A stretch of DNA of 40,818 bases from Eimeria necatrix (lineage: Eukaryota > Apicomplexa > Conoidasida > Eucoccidiorida > Eimeriidae): the NCBI RefSeq assembly GCF_000499385.1, contig NW_013652883.1:10001-50818 (forward strand). Reading direction: 5' to 3'. Under the pieces are notes generated by a model. That model worked only from the letters and a program-made list of their open reading frames with translations. It ran no database searches and was not told where the DNA came from. A program made the position numbers and the translations under genes. Below are positions 18,979 to 30,900 of this stretch, in pieces. Position 1 is the stretch's first letter, and each line of letters starts with the position of its first letter.

Positions 18979-21900
18979 CTGCGAAGGCAGAGCAGCAGAG
19001 TGTTTGACTGCAATGTGCACAACTCGTTGAACTGTGTCTTCCCCAGCCACAAAACTATTAATTCTTGTCTTATTTGGAGTCACAAGAATGAAGTTGGCGC
19101 AGTTCATTCACAAACGCTCCACTTCCTCAGAAACCCCGTGCGGCGCAACACAGTGGCTCCTCGGCAGCCGCGAGTCCCGCTGCATGCAGTTCTTTTGCAC
19201 TTCCACTGATCGAAAAAGAGTCTTTTAATACTCAGTGCATCAGCAAGCCAGTTTTCTTCTTCAACCCCCCTCCCCACAGAGGGCCCCTCGTGATCGTCGG
19301 GAACTGCATACCGTAGAAGCGGGAACGTGGCGTAGTTCCAAGCTCAACTATGCAGAGTTTGCCCGCGAAATCGATCTCTGATTAGCAGAGATGCCACGAT
19401 GGGATAGTTCCAGCTATCAGTCCCATGTGGAAGGCTTCTCCAGTGTAGCATCCCATGACGGCCCCGCACCTGTTCTGCATCTGGGGACGGGCTGCATGCA
19501 GCTGTGAACTGCGGCGCCACCGCGGCAGTTTCAGCTGAAGAGTTAGCTGCATATTCGTATTTACGAATTAGGTGTTTTTGTAGCATGTTTAGCGCCATGT
19601 CGCTGTTGCGCCATGGCAGAAACATGCATGCATTTAGCCGTGAGTTTCCAGAGAAACCTAGGAAACACTGAGCTCAAAAGAAAACTCGCACTGTTTGGAG
19701 TGGAATGGACAATACCAAGAGATGGGACTGCTTGGGTGAAAGTAAAAGACTTCGATGTGGCGGATTACAATGGATGCTGCAGTGCATCATCGCGCCCGAG
19801 AGCATCAGTGCCAAGCGAACATAGTTTGGCCTCGGGAAAACCCTATTGAAATGATTGTTTTAGCATCCTTCGTGTAATAACACTGATAACACTCCTCAGG
19901 AACCGGCATTCTGGCTGCCTAGTCTGATAGCCGCTAAACAAATGCGAGGCGTGCTACCGTAGCCTAGGGTATTGCTGAGGGATTTATCGCTTTCCGAGAC
20001 CTTCTACCCACTCCAAGTCTTATAAACTGAGCAGTCTAATTGACACGCTGTGCACTAATTTATTGCCTTCCAGGGAGCCTCCAACTCGCTATAGCATGTA
20101 ATGGCCTCCAAGCTCCGTCTCCGGCTCTTGAACTCTTGCGGCTTCTGCTTCATAGTCCATGTTACTGTTACGCTTCGTGGGCCTCTACGGGCCCTGATTT
20201 ACCAAGAAGCTTGTACTTTTGTGCACATGTGGTTGCAAACCGTGGCTGACACCACTGTGGAAAGGATCCACTCGCAGTGTTTCTCATGTGCACCAGAGCC
20301 AACGCGCGGCCAATCTACCTATAGCATATCCTGTTTGGCCGAAGCCTAGTTCTGGCCGTGTTACACGGAGCTCCAGCTGTGGTGCTGCCGAAAATGCACA
20401 TAGACAACACAGGAGTATAGCTGAAGCTGCGCTTCTGGTGCGGATGTGCAAATGGGAAGCATGAATGTTTGCTGCAAAGAGATCGGCGGGCTCTTCACCA
20501 GGAATTAGTCTAGAAAGATTGAGGGAGCAGTGCTGTAAGAAATGCGGAAAAACTGCGAATGCTGCGTGCCATCCGCCTTTTCTTGTAAAAGTCTGGAACG
20601 CGTTTCGCGACACTTGCTTCTTTGACACGAGTTGCTTTTGCCCGGCAATCTGCTGCTGGCGTCAACAGGAGCAAAATTAAAGAAATTTATTTGGTTTAAA
20701 GACAGGGCTTCATGTCACCCCGCTTGCGCTTGCAGGGTAGCAGATTGCACTCTTTTTTTGACGGATACTGCCAGAGCTTTCCAAATGCGCCTAATGACTC
20801 TGCAGAGGGTACGAAGATGTCATGCTGCTGAAGCCCACATGCTGGTACTTTAGCTTTCGGGACCGAAACGGGAACTCACCAACAGCAACTGCTTTTCACA
20901 CTGAGTGCCTAGAGGCATCTGCTGTACACAGTTCAAACTGGGCACTTCAGCGCGTCCGTCATGCAATCATAGAAGGCATGCATACATGCACGATTTCTTC
21001 CTCCGGTACTGGTTCTCTCGTAAAGGCCAGTAACGTCTGAACACCACTTTCCCGTTTCATACTAACTCATTTGCCAATTGGCTGTCATACTCGCTGCCCT
21101 CCAACACGGCGCCTTGCGGATCCATCAAATCGCATACACTTTTGTCAAGTGCTCACACAGCCTGTGTTTGCTTTGCAAATTTAGATGAAGAAGTCTGGAT
21201 TGAAAGGATATTGGAGAGCTTGTCTGTACATTTCTCCAGCCTCATTTGCTAGTAAAGAGCTTGCTTTTCTCACTCCAGGAGACAGCTGAAGTATTCTGAC
21301 GCATGCGTGGCACCATGCAAACGCCACGCTTTCTCCAATTTATATAAAGAACTACAGGAGGCGTTTTTATATACGGTGCTGCAGCTGCAGATGTAGTGCT
21401 AAACTATTGAAGATAGAAACCCATTGATATTTCACATACTTGCTTTTTTCCTGCATAGCGTGCGCCATAGGAAGCGCGAATGCCTTCATTTCTTACCCTA
21501 CATGAACACTCTTGATGCTCTGAGGCTCGTTGATTCTGGTGCGCGAAGCAACAACTAGGCGTCGGCTTTACGGGGAACGTGGTGGAGCTGCCTGTGTGCT
21601 CCCACAAAGCCTCCCCAAAAGCTTTTGTCAGAGCATTTTACCAATTATATGTCCACTGCAATTCAGCACAGTATTAAGTACTTCAATGAATATGTGATCA
21701 TCCTGTGGGTTTTCCCCAACACGTGCACTTATGCTATTTTACGTTAACATGCTTTCTAAACATAGCCACACTACGCACTCCGTTGAATCATTGACCTGCT
21801 AAGGTTAAAGGGAGGGCAGTCATGCCTTTGGGAGTCGCTTTGGCGTCGGCAAATCATCTGTCATGGTCGATTAATCGAATAAGAGTCCGTTGCACACGCA

Positions 21901-23080
21901 TACATAGTGGCAGTATTAGCAACAAAAAAGTTAATAAAGGCACTGCGAAGTAAAGTCCTAAGCTGGCGGATTATCATTCATCGTACGTAGTGGTAAAACA
22001 TTTTTTCTCAGTTGCACTTTTGCACACGCTCTGCTGGCTGATGCCGACCGCCGGTCAGCATAAGGGAACTCATTAACAACCTGGCATTTTGTCAGTTCTT
22101 GAAAATGTACAACTGCCTGTACTTTTCTTCTCCCTCCCTCCCTACGAAATCAGCCCATCTGCTACAACTGCCCGAAACAGTGAAGCAGTTGAAACTGCCA
22201 CAGCGTGCTGGGGTTCATATACGCATGTTGTGGTTCCCCCTCTTCGTTTTCACCGGAACCAAGCGCACCTGCAGTGCTGCCGAATCTTCACACTAGCTTG
22301 TAGCCAGCCCTTTGCATAGAAGAGCGACATTTTTAGTTGACTGGGGACTGAACCCTCCGGCGATTCTTTGACGGGAGAGCCAACTGTGCCAGTTCATTCT
22401 GCAGGCGTCATAGGGATACATTTGAACTATGATGAAGTGTGGCTAGATTTCTTTTCATGTTTCAGCAGCAAAATGCACAGACGAGACGTAAGAACAGCAA
22501 AAGCGGGCAAGCAACGTGGCCTGTCCTCCCTTCTTACGGAGTGCATTTTACTTCAAGCTATAAATGTATGTGCATCAGGTTTTTCAATTGAGAATAAGAA
22601 GCAGGAATGATTCAACTGCCTTCAAGTGGGCTACCGCAGCAGCGCTGCAAAACGTAGGTCTTCCACAGTAGTGAGGTGGGCCTCTTCGATTCATGCTGAT
22701 CTGCTCCTGAAGCCTGGCTATAATTCGAGAGGAATTTAGTTATTATATTAATTTTCCCAAAATTATGAGAAATCAACTAAGTGAGAATGCAAGTTTTTTG
22801 CATTTTGTGGTGCATTTATGGAGGAATTCAGATAGCATATGAGAGACTGCGATACTGAGCACCAGACTTGTCAGGCGAAGAAACCCAGCCAGAATTGTCA
22901 AGGCTCTGTGGGATACCACACTAAATAGAAATAAAAATCAAAAGTGAAACAGAAATTTAAACCAAGCTAGAACCCTGGGTTAAAATTTTGAAACAACAGG
23001 GTTACCATAATTAGGACCCTCCAAATCTTATTCGCTGTCCAGTGCTCTTAGGGGTGCAGTGAGGCCGCAGTTAGACTAGC
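18979..23080. other. gene-poor stretch, no supported gene
   Basis: About 4.1 kb of unique, balanced-composition DNA without trinucleotide tracts. ORFs are short, occur on both strands and lack domain character. The longest, on the minus strand at 20284-20628 and 19344-19625 and on the plus strand at 19613-19849, are not convincing, though short exons of a multi-exon gene cannot be excluded. The part next to 23080 should include the U2 promoter. Confidence 0.5.
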
Positions 23081-23270
23081 ATACCTTCTCGGCCTTTTGG
23101 CTATGATCAAGTGTAGTATCTGTTCTTATCAGTGTGACAACTGATATGGATCCAACTGGATCCAACAATGTCACATCAATTTTTGCTTGGAGGGGATAGG
23201 ATTCTGAGCTTGCTCAGGCCTTCCCCGAGCGTTGTCCCACTCTTACACTTTCAGTGGGTACGGCGCATCC
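23081..23270 (+). ncRNA. U2: U2 spliceosomal snRNA
   Basis: The 5' half is nearly identical to eukaryotic U2: CTTCTCGGCCTTTTGGCT, then GATCAAGTGTAGTATCTGTT and CTTATCAG. It contains the branch-point-pairing GTAGTA at 23113-23118. Stem IIa is TATCAG (23127-23132) with CTGATA (23141-23146). Stem IIc is TGTGACA (23133-23139) with TGTCACA (23169-23175). A TGGATCCA inverted pair (23147-23154, 23157-23164) makes the next hairpin. The Sm site is AATTTTTG at 23178-23185. The 3' stem-loops III and IV follow, ending near GGTACGGCGCATCC. Length is about 190 nt, as in other eukaryotes. The two-base bulge of the U2/U6 helix I reads AT (23103-23104) where most U2 RNAs have AA. The 3' end is estimated. Confidence 0.95.
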
Positions 23271-23976
23271 ACCAGACCCTTCGGGGTTAACAATGGAAGG
23301 AATAACTCCAATTTTCCTCCGGTTTCCTCTTAGCAGCGTTGTGTTCGCCCCGCTGCTGTTTCAACACGGGGTCGGTCCGTTCTTCCGTTTCCCGTTTATC
23401 CATCTGTGGCCGAGTAGGATTCTAGTGGCTTCTTAGAACAGCTACACAATGCAGGCACACGGTTCCCAGTGTTCCGAAGTGTTCCGGCAGCGTTTTTTCG
23501 ACGAAGTTGCTTTCTAGTGGGTCCGTGCTACACCTGCAGCATGGTGGGAGACGCCTGCAGAATTCGATTTCCCGGGCTAGAGAGCTGTTATAGCTAGCTT
23601 TGCTACGAAGTAAAGACAGGGCAGCAAGCGCTTTGAGTCCTATCAGCTGGGGAAGTCATGTGTGGTGCGCTTCTATAGAAAATTGGTTCGGAAGTTAAAT
23701 GCGTTGCCAGCACGGTAATAGCCTGGTGCGGCGGAAAGGGATTGTAATTTGCTAGTCAGCCTTCTTTGGCTGCTCTGAAGGAGTCTGGGCAGTTCCTAAC
23801 TTTGGAACAGAAAAGCAACGGGTGTTTAGACCGTCGCACACGTCGGAGACAACCGTGTACACGAAGTCGGCCAAATAGATGCAGTTAAAGATACACACAG
23901 CCTGCACACAAGCGCAGAAAGTTAACTGCACATAAGCGATGAAGTGTCGTGCATGGTTTCGGCGCTCTGTAGCACT
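23271..23976. other. intergenic, no gene seen
   Basis: Spacer between the U2 gene and the 3' end of the phosphotransferase gene. Short ORFs only (such as + 23254-23436, which starts inside U2). No recognisable element. Confidence 0.5.
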
Positions 23977-25690
23977 TCAGCGCAGTTTGTATGCAAGGCC
24001 TGTGAGACTCACCAGTATTGCCCACAATTCCTGATCCGCTGTTAAATCACCCAAGAGGAGAGCAGCAGCTACCGCCGCTAGAGGCAGCATTGGCCACTGT
24101 ACGAGTTTGTACGGGAATCGACAGGTTGCCGACAGGCAAAGGCGTAACAGCAAGATGGCGTAAGTCGAGCAAATTGCAGTGTATATTAGGTACGGATTCA
24201 AAACTGGCCTCCACACCAAGCCTGCAATAAAGGCACTTAAAAGCAATCGTACGCCCTTTGCGTTTCGCTTGATGGCAAAAACTATAACGACTAACCCATT
24301 GCTAATGTCAAGACCCTTTCAGCGAGTCTTCATAACTTACCGTGCATGTAAACGAGTCCCTGGAAGAAAATGTACACCAGGAACATCACTACTTGTGTGA
24401 ACGCGACGCAAAATCGTGGGGCCCGCTTAAGTCCCATAACAATATTTAAAATGCAGATGCTAATGTTGCTGCGTCGCGCACAATTTCCACAAAGACTCAA
24501 TGAGGGTGAATAGCTGCTTTGCGAACATTCTGGGTTGGCATACTGCAGAGGGTCGGTTCACGCTACAGACTCACCAAGCTAACAACAACAGCTGAAACAA
24601 GACACTGGGTGTAACATCAACGCCAGCAGCTGCAGCGAGCTTTGCAAGCGGCGCCCTGAATGCATGCAAACGTCGGCAGGATGGAATCATGTAAGAAGGC
24701 AACCGAAAGCCTACGTATATTACACGGAACAAACAATAACCGAAACTTACCCGACCGATAACGGCAGGTACTGTAGAAGGTTAACATGGTACACCTCCGG
24801 GCCAAAGGTTCCGCCAATTATGGAAAGCAAAATGATCTACCAAGCGCCACAAAATCAAACACCAAACATCGTTTCCCCCCATGTAGTCGGTCTGATGGCT
24901 TATTTATTTGCTTCAGGGTCAAAGCTGTGCTTCGCTATGCCTTTTGTAAGCGCAAGCATATCTCCGAAACTCGCAGGCCACCTTACCGTAAGCTGTGCTT
25001 CCGTCACTCCAATAATTCCAGTGGCGGTGTAAAACACGCCAAAATGAAGCTCCCACCACTGAAGGACCAGCAAAGCGAAACGCATGCATTTTGCAAATCT
25101 CACTCCAAATAATACACGGTACCACAGTGCATGCACTGCTCCGCTGGAGAACTGGCTGTGTTGAGCCACTGAAAAGGCTGCGGAAGTATGTTGCTGCTTA
25201 CAGTGTAGAGGAATTGAATAAGCTGCGACGAGACAACCAGAACTGCGTACTGCCTGAGCCCCACTCCCCCACCTATGATGGCTGTACCCAGGAGAGTGAG
25301 CGGAGTAGTGCATATGATGTCACAGCCGTGGTCCATTAGCTGTCCCAAAGGTGACGACAGGCGATGGCGCCTCGCATGCTTTCCGTCAATTGCATCTAAT
25401 GTCTGGTACAGAAAGAAGAGCGCCGCCGACACAAGAAATACCCAGCGGGGTGGGTGCTCGGCCAGGTAGGGGCAGAAGCACAGTAGAAGAGAGCAGCCAA
25501 TTATGGCTGTTATGCAGCTCGATACAGTGAGCGCGTTAGGATGAATAGTGCGAGGAACAACTCTTTCTGCCGCTTCCCACCAAGGGTTCATTAGCCGATC
25601 GAATGGAGTTCGGTGACCAGAAACGTATGCGTATTTATGGAGGTTGCCAATGCCCTCTGGCGGTAAGTAGTGCCCGAAGACCCCCCGCAT
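23977..25690 (-). CDS. CDP-alcohol phosphotransferase (ethanolamine/choline phosphotransferase)
   Basis: Six phase-consistent exons: 25690-25118, 25058-24987, 24836-24751, 24655-24575, 24468-24341, 24221-23977; 394 residues, normal for EPT/CEPT enzymes. The catalytic motif D-G-x2-A-R-x8-G-x3-D-x3-D is present as DGKHARRHRLSSPLGQLMDHGCD-type spacing in exon 1, ahead of the LLGTAIIGGG span. NPWWEAAERVVPRTIHPNALT is the usual N-terminal lead-in, and WWELHFGVFYTATGIIGVTE matches the WEEYHTG...GPTEG region of the family. Seven to ten hydrophobic segments follow. The enzyme transfers phosphoethanolamine or phosphocholine from its CDP form to diacylglycerol in the ER, the last Kennedy-pathway step. 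Which head group is used cannot be read here. Introns are 59-150 nt. Start ATG is at 25690. Confidence 0.92.
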
Positions 25691-26529
25691 GGTGTAGCGG
25701 CAATACGTGATGCCGAAGGAGTAAAAGACGATCTACCGACTTTCGGGCCAGTGTAAGTGCCTCACACACTGAAGAATACCGCCGAGACGAGGGGTGACTT
25801 CCTGCAGCCTCGGGGGGGTTGACCCCCTTTGAGTCAAAAATGGACCAACCACAATCGATTCTCACCCTTAGGCGACGTGGTTTACTAATTCGATCGGCTG
25901 TAATTGCGTGGCTGGATAAATTAATGCTGTTCTTCTCCGTGTACGGCGCGTGCATGAATCCCCAGCACACGAGCACATGAGTCACTCAGCTGGCCCACGG
26001 GGGGCCAAGCATTCCCCCTGTCGTATTTATTTCCCTTTTATTATGAAAGAACCTTCCGTGGAAGCAACGATGCAACGACGGCTCTAAAGTTCCGACTTGT
26101 AGACTACGGAGTCCTCTAGAGCGCAGAGCAGCAGCCCCTGGAAGCGTCTGCTTGCAATGTTTATTGCTCACAGAAGAGGCAAGCCCAGGTATAGCTTCGG
26201 AATAAAACAAAAACAGCATTCCAAATATAAGGGAAGCATAAGATGATTTCCCCGCTGCCGACAGCAGTACAGAGAGAGCCGCTCTGCATCAAGCCCCCGT
26301 AGCACTTTCTGTGTTGTCTGCAAGTTACTCCGCCCCAGAGGCTTCCTTATACATTTTATGAGGGATAAACTTTGCCTAGTTGATGCTCTTGTTTCTAATA
26401 ACGCGCACGTTTCACCTCCGAGAAACACATCGCATTGCCGCCGATTGCGCTTTGTTTGCGGGCCAGCTCCTTGCCTTAGTGATGAGCAGCGAACTTCATC
26501 ACTGCCATAGGGAAGATTAACTCGCAGTG
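25691..26529. other. intergenic or 5' flank, no supported gene
   Basis: Upstream side of the phosphotransferase gene. Minus-strand frames at 25635-25985 and 25986-26219 are open but show no domain or splice logic. The minus-strand frame 26168-26671 is discussed with the next entry. Confidence 0.4.
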
Positions 26530-27359
26530 ATGACTCTTCTACGTTTCCACCTGGTATTACAGAAGGAGGCTTTCGTTGCCTGGGGCCGAAATGCAGGTCC
26601 CACTGGAGTCGCTCGAAACTGTGCAGTGCACATGCTGAACATGCCCTGTGAAAAATCACAGTTTCGGACATCGTGCGTCCACGAGTACTCTACGAACCGA
26701 AGGGACTCACAGCTGTCACGTCTCTTAGTCAGCCCGTGCTCCAATGCTGCCAACGACGGCCTTACGAACCGCGGCCCACTGCTTACGCGTTCTCCACGTG
26801 CCCATGATTTCGACGGAGATCCGCGCAGTGGCCAATGCAAACTCAACTGCAAGACCATCCTAGCAGAAGGGCGGCTGGGGAGCACGGCAATGGGTAGCTC
26901 ACGAGAAAACCTGGCACCGGCGTCCAGCTCAGAAGCTGTGCAAGAGGCATGTAGTGCAAGTGTTACGATGAGTACTACATCACCGGCGTATCGGCAACCC
27001 ATTTTATCCCGCAGTCCCACTAATCTTATGTGGCATCGTGGGGTTCTTGAGCTACTTTGCAGCAGTTGCCGCTATGTTGTTCGGCGCTGGCATGTTCCTA
27101 TTCTTGGGGTGGACTGCAACGCCAACCCCCGTCATAAACAGGCACTCACCTCCCCACCACCACGTAGCAGGGGGATACCCAAGTACCTGATCCCTTATCT
27201 TGTTGGAAAACAGGCACCGCGGCACCCGAGGTGGCGCCAGGACCATATGATCCGTGCCCGAGCAACCCATTTCTACAGGGCCGGAGTGCGCAGAAACGGA
27301 TAAACTTGATTTTTCTTAAGTTAAAAACAGCTTATGAGCTGCTCAAGCAAGCGGCATAG
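26530..27359 (+). CDS. putative single-pass membrane protein (weak model)
   Basis: Proposed exons: about 26530-26958, 27015-27182, 27214-27359. The middle exon follows a CCCGCAG acceptor and encodes a strong membrane span (ILCGIVGFLSYFAAVAAMLF then GAGMFLFLGW), then a Pro/His-rich loop. The last exon, after an apparent 31-nt intron (27183-27213), encodes PEVAPGPYDPCPSNPFLQG and a basic helix before the stop at 27357-27359. Several phase-1 donors around 26946-26974 could join the first exon, an open frame beginning at ATG 26530. No family is recognised. The opposite strand is also open over 26168-27020 and offers a signal-peptide-like start, so the strand of the first part is uncertain. The TM exon itself is the better-supported piece. 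Confidence 0.35.
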
Positions 27360-27533
27360 TACTTTACCTAGGAAATTAGCCGCGCTTCGTGCTTCGTTTA
27401 GACGTGCTAGGCCGTGTGTGGAACGAAGGCTTGGCTACTCCACACAGAGTACAGGTGGAATGAAATTTGAGGCTTCAACTGAAGTTGTTGGCGCAGAGGC
27501 GCTTGGATATGGCGGTGCATTTTGCTGGGAGTT

Positions 27534-27908
27534 TCACTGTGGGTACTCGATGCCAGACGCGTTGGCGGCAAGCTGAGGTGAGCAGCAAGGAGTAGGCTGG
27601 CTAGACTTAGGCTGGCTAGACTTAGTGGGAAGTGCGCAAAATGAAGTTCCAATACCAGATGGGATGCTGCCGCTCACGAGCTTGTTTGCAGTTGCGTTAT
27701 TCTGTCCTTGATACGCATTATTCTGGGGATAGGCCTCCCTGCACCTCCATCTTACGTTATCTCTTATTGACTGGCGCGAGTTTCTTGCATCTACTAAGCT
27801 TTGAACTGCGCAATCAGTCCGGCGGCCACGGAAACGAGTGATTAGTCGATTCGCCATCCCCCATGATGCTACAGCGGCGTAATCTTCACGGCGTTTATGA
27901 ATGACCAT
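27534..27908 (-). CDS. unrecognised ORF, 124 residues
   Basis: ATG at 27908, stop at 27534, beginning 26 bases after the uridine-phosphorylase-like stop. The N-terminal half is Arg-rich and the C-terminal half Asn/Gln/Ser/Pro-rich. A 15-bp tandem pair (AGGCTGGCTAGACTT) at 27595-27622 encodes a repeated SQPKS. It may instead be 3' untranslated sequence of the upstream gene. No domain is seen. Confidence 0.22.
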   Translation of the reverse strand: MVIHKRREDYAAVASWGMANRLITRFRGRRTDCAVQSLVDARNSRQSIRDNVRWRCREAYPQNNAYQGQNNATANKLVSGSIPSGIGTSFCALPTKSSQPKSSQPTPCCSPQLAANASGIEYPQ

Positions 27909-27934
27909 CCCGATTTAGCGCTGCCATGATTTTG

Positions 27935-30900
27935 TTAGATTGTCACGTCCACAAGAGCGTCGAGGCAAGCTTTTCCCGTTACTGCAACGAGGTCGTTCAG
28001 TTGAGAAGGCTGCAGCACGAGTCATACACAGCTTACTCTTGATTGGGTTACTTCACATCCGCACACTCGTCTGTAGGTGATATCCGCAAATGCGCAAACA
28101 GCAGTCAGCAAAGGGTTAGGAATTTGCCACAGAGAGGGAAAAGACACCACTTGTTTCTCGTTTTGTTCAAGTCCTACAGTAATGGGATGCATAAAGTGAT
28201 CATTGGTACGACTTGTGACTCCAATATGAACTGCGGCCGCCTTCATAAGTTCTACCCTCCGTGACGCCAAGTGCAGCAGCTGATGGGTTTCCATTTCCAT
28301 TGTTTGGGCTCCACAGCGCACTAGTGTCTCCAACAAGCTTTCGTTTTCATCCTGAACAGATGCCGCAACCCTCCCGAAGTGCAAAATGTTCGAGAGTGCA
28401 CCATCCCTTGTTCGTTAGGTCTTCGGGTGAACACAGGAAGCCATTAAGCCCATACTGTGCCATAAAGTGTGCTGGTAACCATCTGCATTAGAAGCTGTTC
28501 GTGCTTGAGCACAGTGTCTTGCGCAGCCCACCCTAAATAACTGATCTTCTCGAGCTTGGCAGCTGTAGAATGTCTCTGCCGAAACGTTAAGTCCTGCAAA
28601 GCAAGAAGTCCTCGATATGCAATAAGAAAAGACGGAAAGCGTAACCGTCTTTCTTCAGTCCCCAGTCCACGTAAACCGCAGTCAAGATGACGTATATCAG
28701 ATGGAATGGCCATGCAGGTAGAATCTGCACGGTGATGAGTCCCACACACGGACTGAAGAATATCACTAATTCTGTGCTGCTATAGCTGACCTTCAAAGAC
28801 TGAGTCAGGATCATGCGATGCAATATGCCGGTATATTAGCCTGCACAATTGGCACAAACGAAAAGAAAAGCATAGCAACCTACGTGGCTTGATCAAGTGT
28901 CAATGAAATCTTGCTTGCACGGGGAAAAGAAAAGCCGCACCTTGATAGCTCGGGGTCAGCCGCGCATGGCCTTGTGACGACGTAGGGTTTCATCTCTAGC
29001 AGCAACGCACCCACCAAAAGACAGAATATAACATTTAAAAGCTGGAGTCGCTCTTTCTCTATTAGTCGCCGTCGGCTCTGTGTGCTGAATTTGTGCTCCC
29101 CATATATATAGCAAGCATAGCGGGTGAACCTCCGTAATAAAATGAAAGGCCCTTTGGCCTATGGGCTTGGGCTTAAAAGAGTAAAGGCATCCAGAACTTT
29201 GAACATCATTAATCAAGTTCCAGAGTTGATCTACCTTGGGTTCGCGAGTAGTCTGTGGCTGTTCCATCAAAATATGCGTAGTTTGTGTAGCAGCCTAGCG
29301 AGCCAGGGGTTGCGACAACAATTGATCCTGGCCTCAGGTCTTGATCTAACAAGGTGCATGTTCCTGAGAGCATTAGTTTCGCAGTGTGTTATGCTCTTTT
29401 CCAAGCCGAACTTAAAAGAGAACCTATAGAGCATGCTTGTCTAGAGATGCATCTTTCTAAAAGGGCTGCAAAAAAACGTGAATCGAACAGTAAGATAAAT
29501 CTCTGTTGGCCCAAGGAGCAAAGAAATTTAGTTTTAGAAACGGCGGCTGGCCTCTTTACAGCTAGGAAGTTTACAGCTCATGTGACTTAGAATGCAATGT
29601 GGATATACAGGCCTGCTCGAATTATTCATTTTGTTATTTTCAAATGATACCGAGTCTGACGATTGCTAGCGGGCCGTCCGTGATGTATGAAGCCTCGCGA
29701 ACCAGCACATCCATCATAGGAGCTCCCATGCCAATGGAAACAATGGACACCGGCTTCTTCTTGTAGAATCCTAAGGATCAGCACCGCCACACCGCTTTCT
29801 CTTATTCTTCATGGTTTCACAACGCAAGTATACCACGTCAATCTTTTCCCATTCGAACTGAGGCTGTGCGTGTAAACTGCCATTTTGCAGGCGCAAGCTT
29901 ATTGATCTACGCGCTTAATTGTATCTAGAGTACTCTCTCAGCTGGGGGCTATGCCGATGTTTCCCATTTCGTATTCCCGGTCTCTCTGGAGAAGCAACTT
30001 TCTTACCAGAGTGGAGTCTGAAATTACGATTGCTTTTTAGGGACAGCGTTCTCATTTGCGCGTCGAGAAAACGTTCCGCCAGCCAGTCTGCTCTCCCTGC
30101 ATGACCAACTGTCAGGATGCGGTTATACAGCTCCCCATGCTGGACACCAAGATGGTATGCTCGACCTTCTCCAGGAACTAGCAGTGAATCTCTTGTGCGT
30201 GTAGCACTGAACAAGTAGCTCGAAGGCGCCAAGCGCCCTCTTACACTAGGTATGGTTGAACCGCCCGGCTTTTCACTTCCATTCCTGTATGTGAGGCTTC
30301 CCCTTGTGGATGCTTCTGCATTCGGCTGCTCTTGGCGGCGGTTCGAGGAATCTCGGTGAGACCTGGATTTATCGGAAGGTAAAAATCTCTGCTTTGCGGA
30401 TATTGATGCAGTTTCGCCGCTGCGAGTGAGGCGAATTGATTCATTGGCATCTGTCAGCGTCTCTCCCGAGATCTGCCCTGATGATCTCATGGGGGTTGAC
30501 ACCCTCAAACGAGCGGAACGGAGCATTTGGCTGCTGCCTGAATTAGCGGGTTTTTGGGCCGAGGAAGCGTTGGACGCCTCCCTCGGCTGTGGCGATGCTC
30601 TGCTGCATGTGCTTAGCACTGGGGCCCCTGCATCCCTGCCATGCGTGTCATATCGCCTGCATCTGTCCGCAATATGTGCTTCTGCGCCGGCACTGCACTC
30701 GGATTGCTGTGCAGTACATGAAGCCCTGCTGCTCCTGCTGTGGGAGGACGTGTCGAAGGTAGCACCATCCAGTACCCGATGCATGGAGGGTTGGCCGCTC
30801 CTGTCCTCAGACGTGCGGATTCCAGACTGCCCCCCCATGAACGCATTTCGGCGCTCATGGGCTCTAGCTTGCCTGGGAAATTCAGCGCTAGAAGGTCGCA

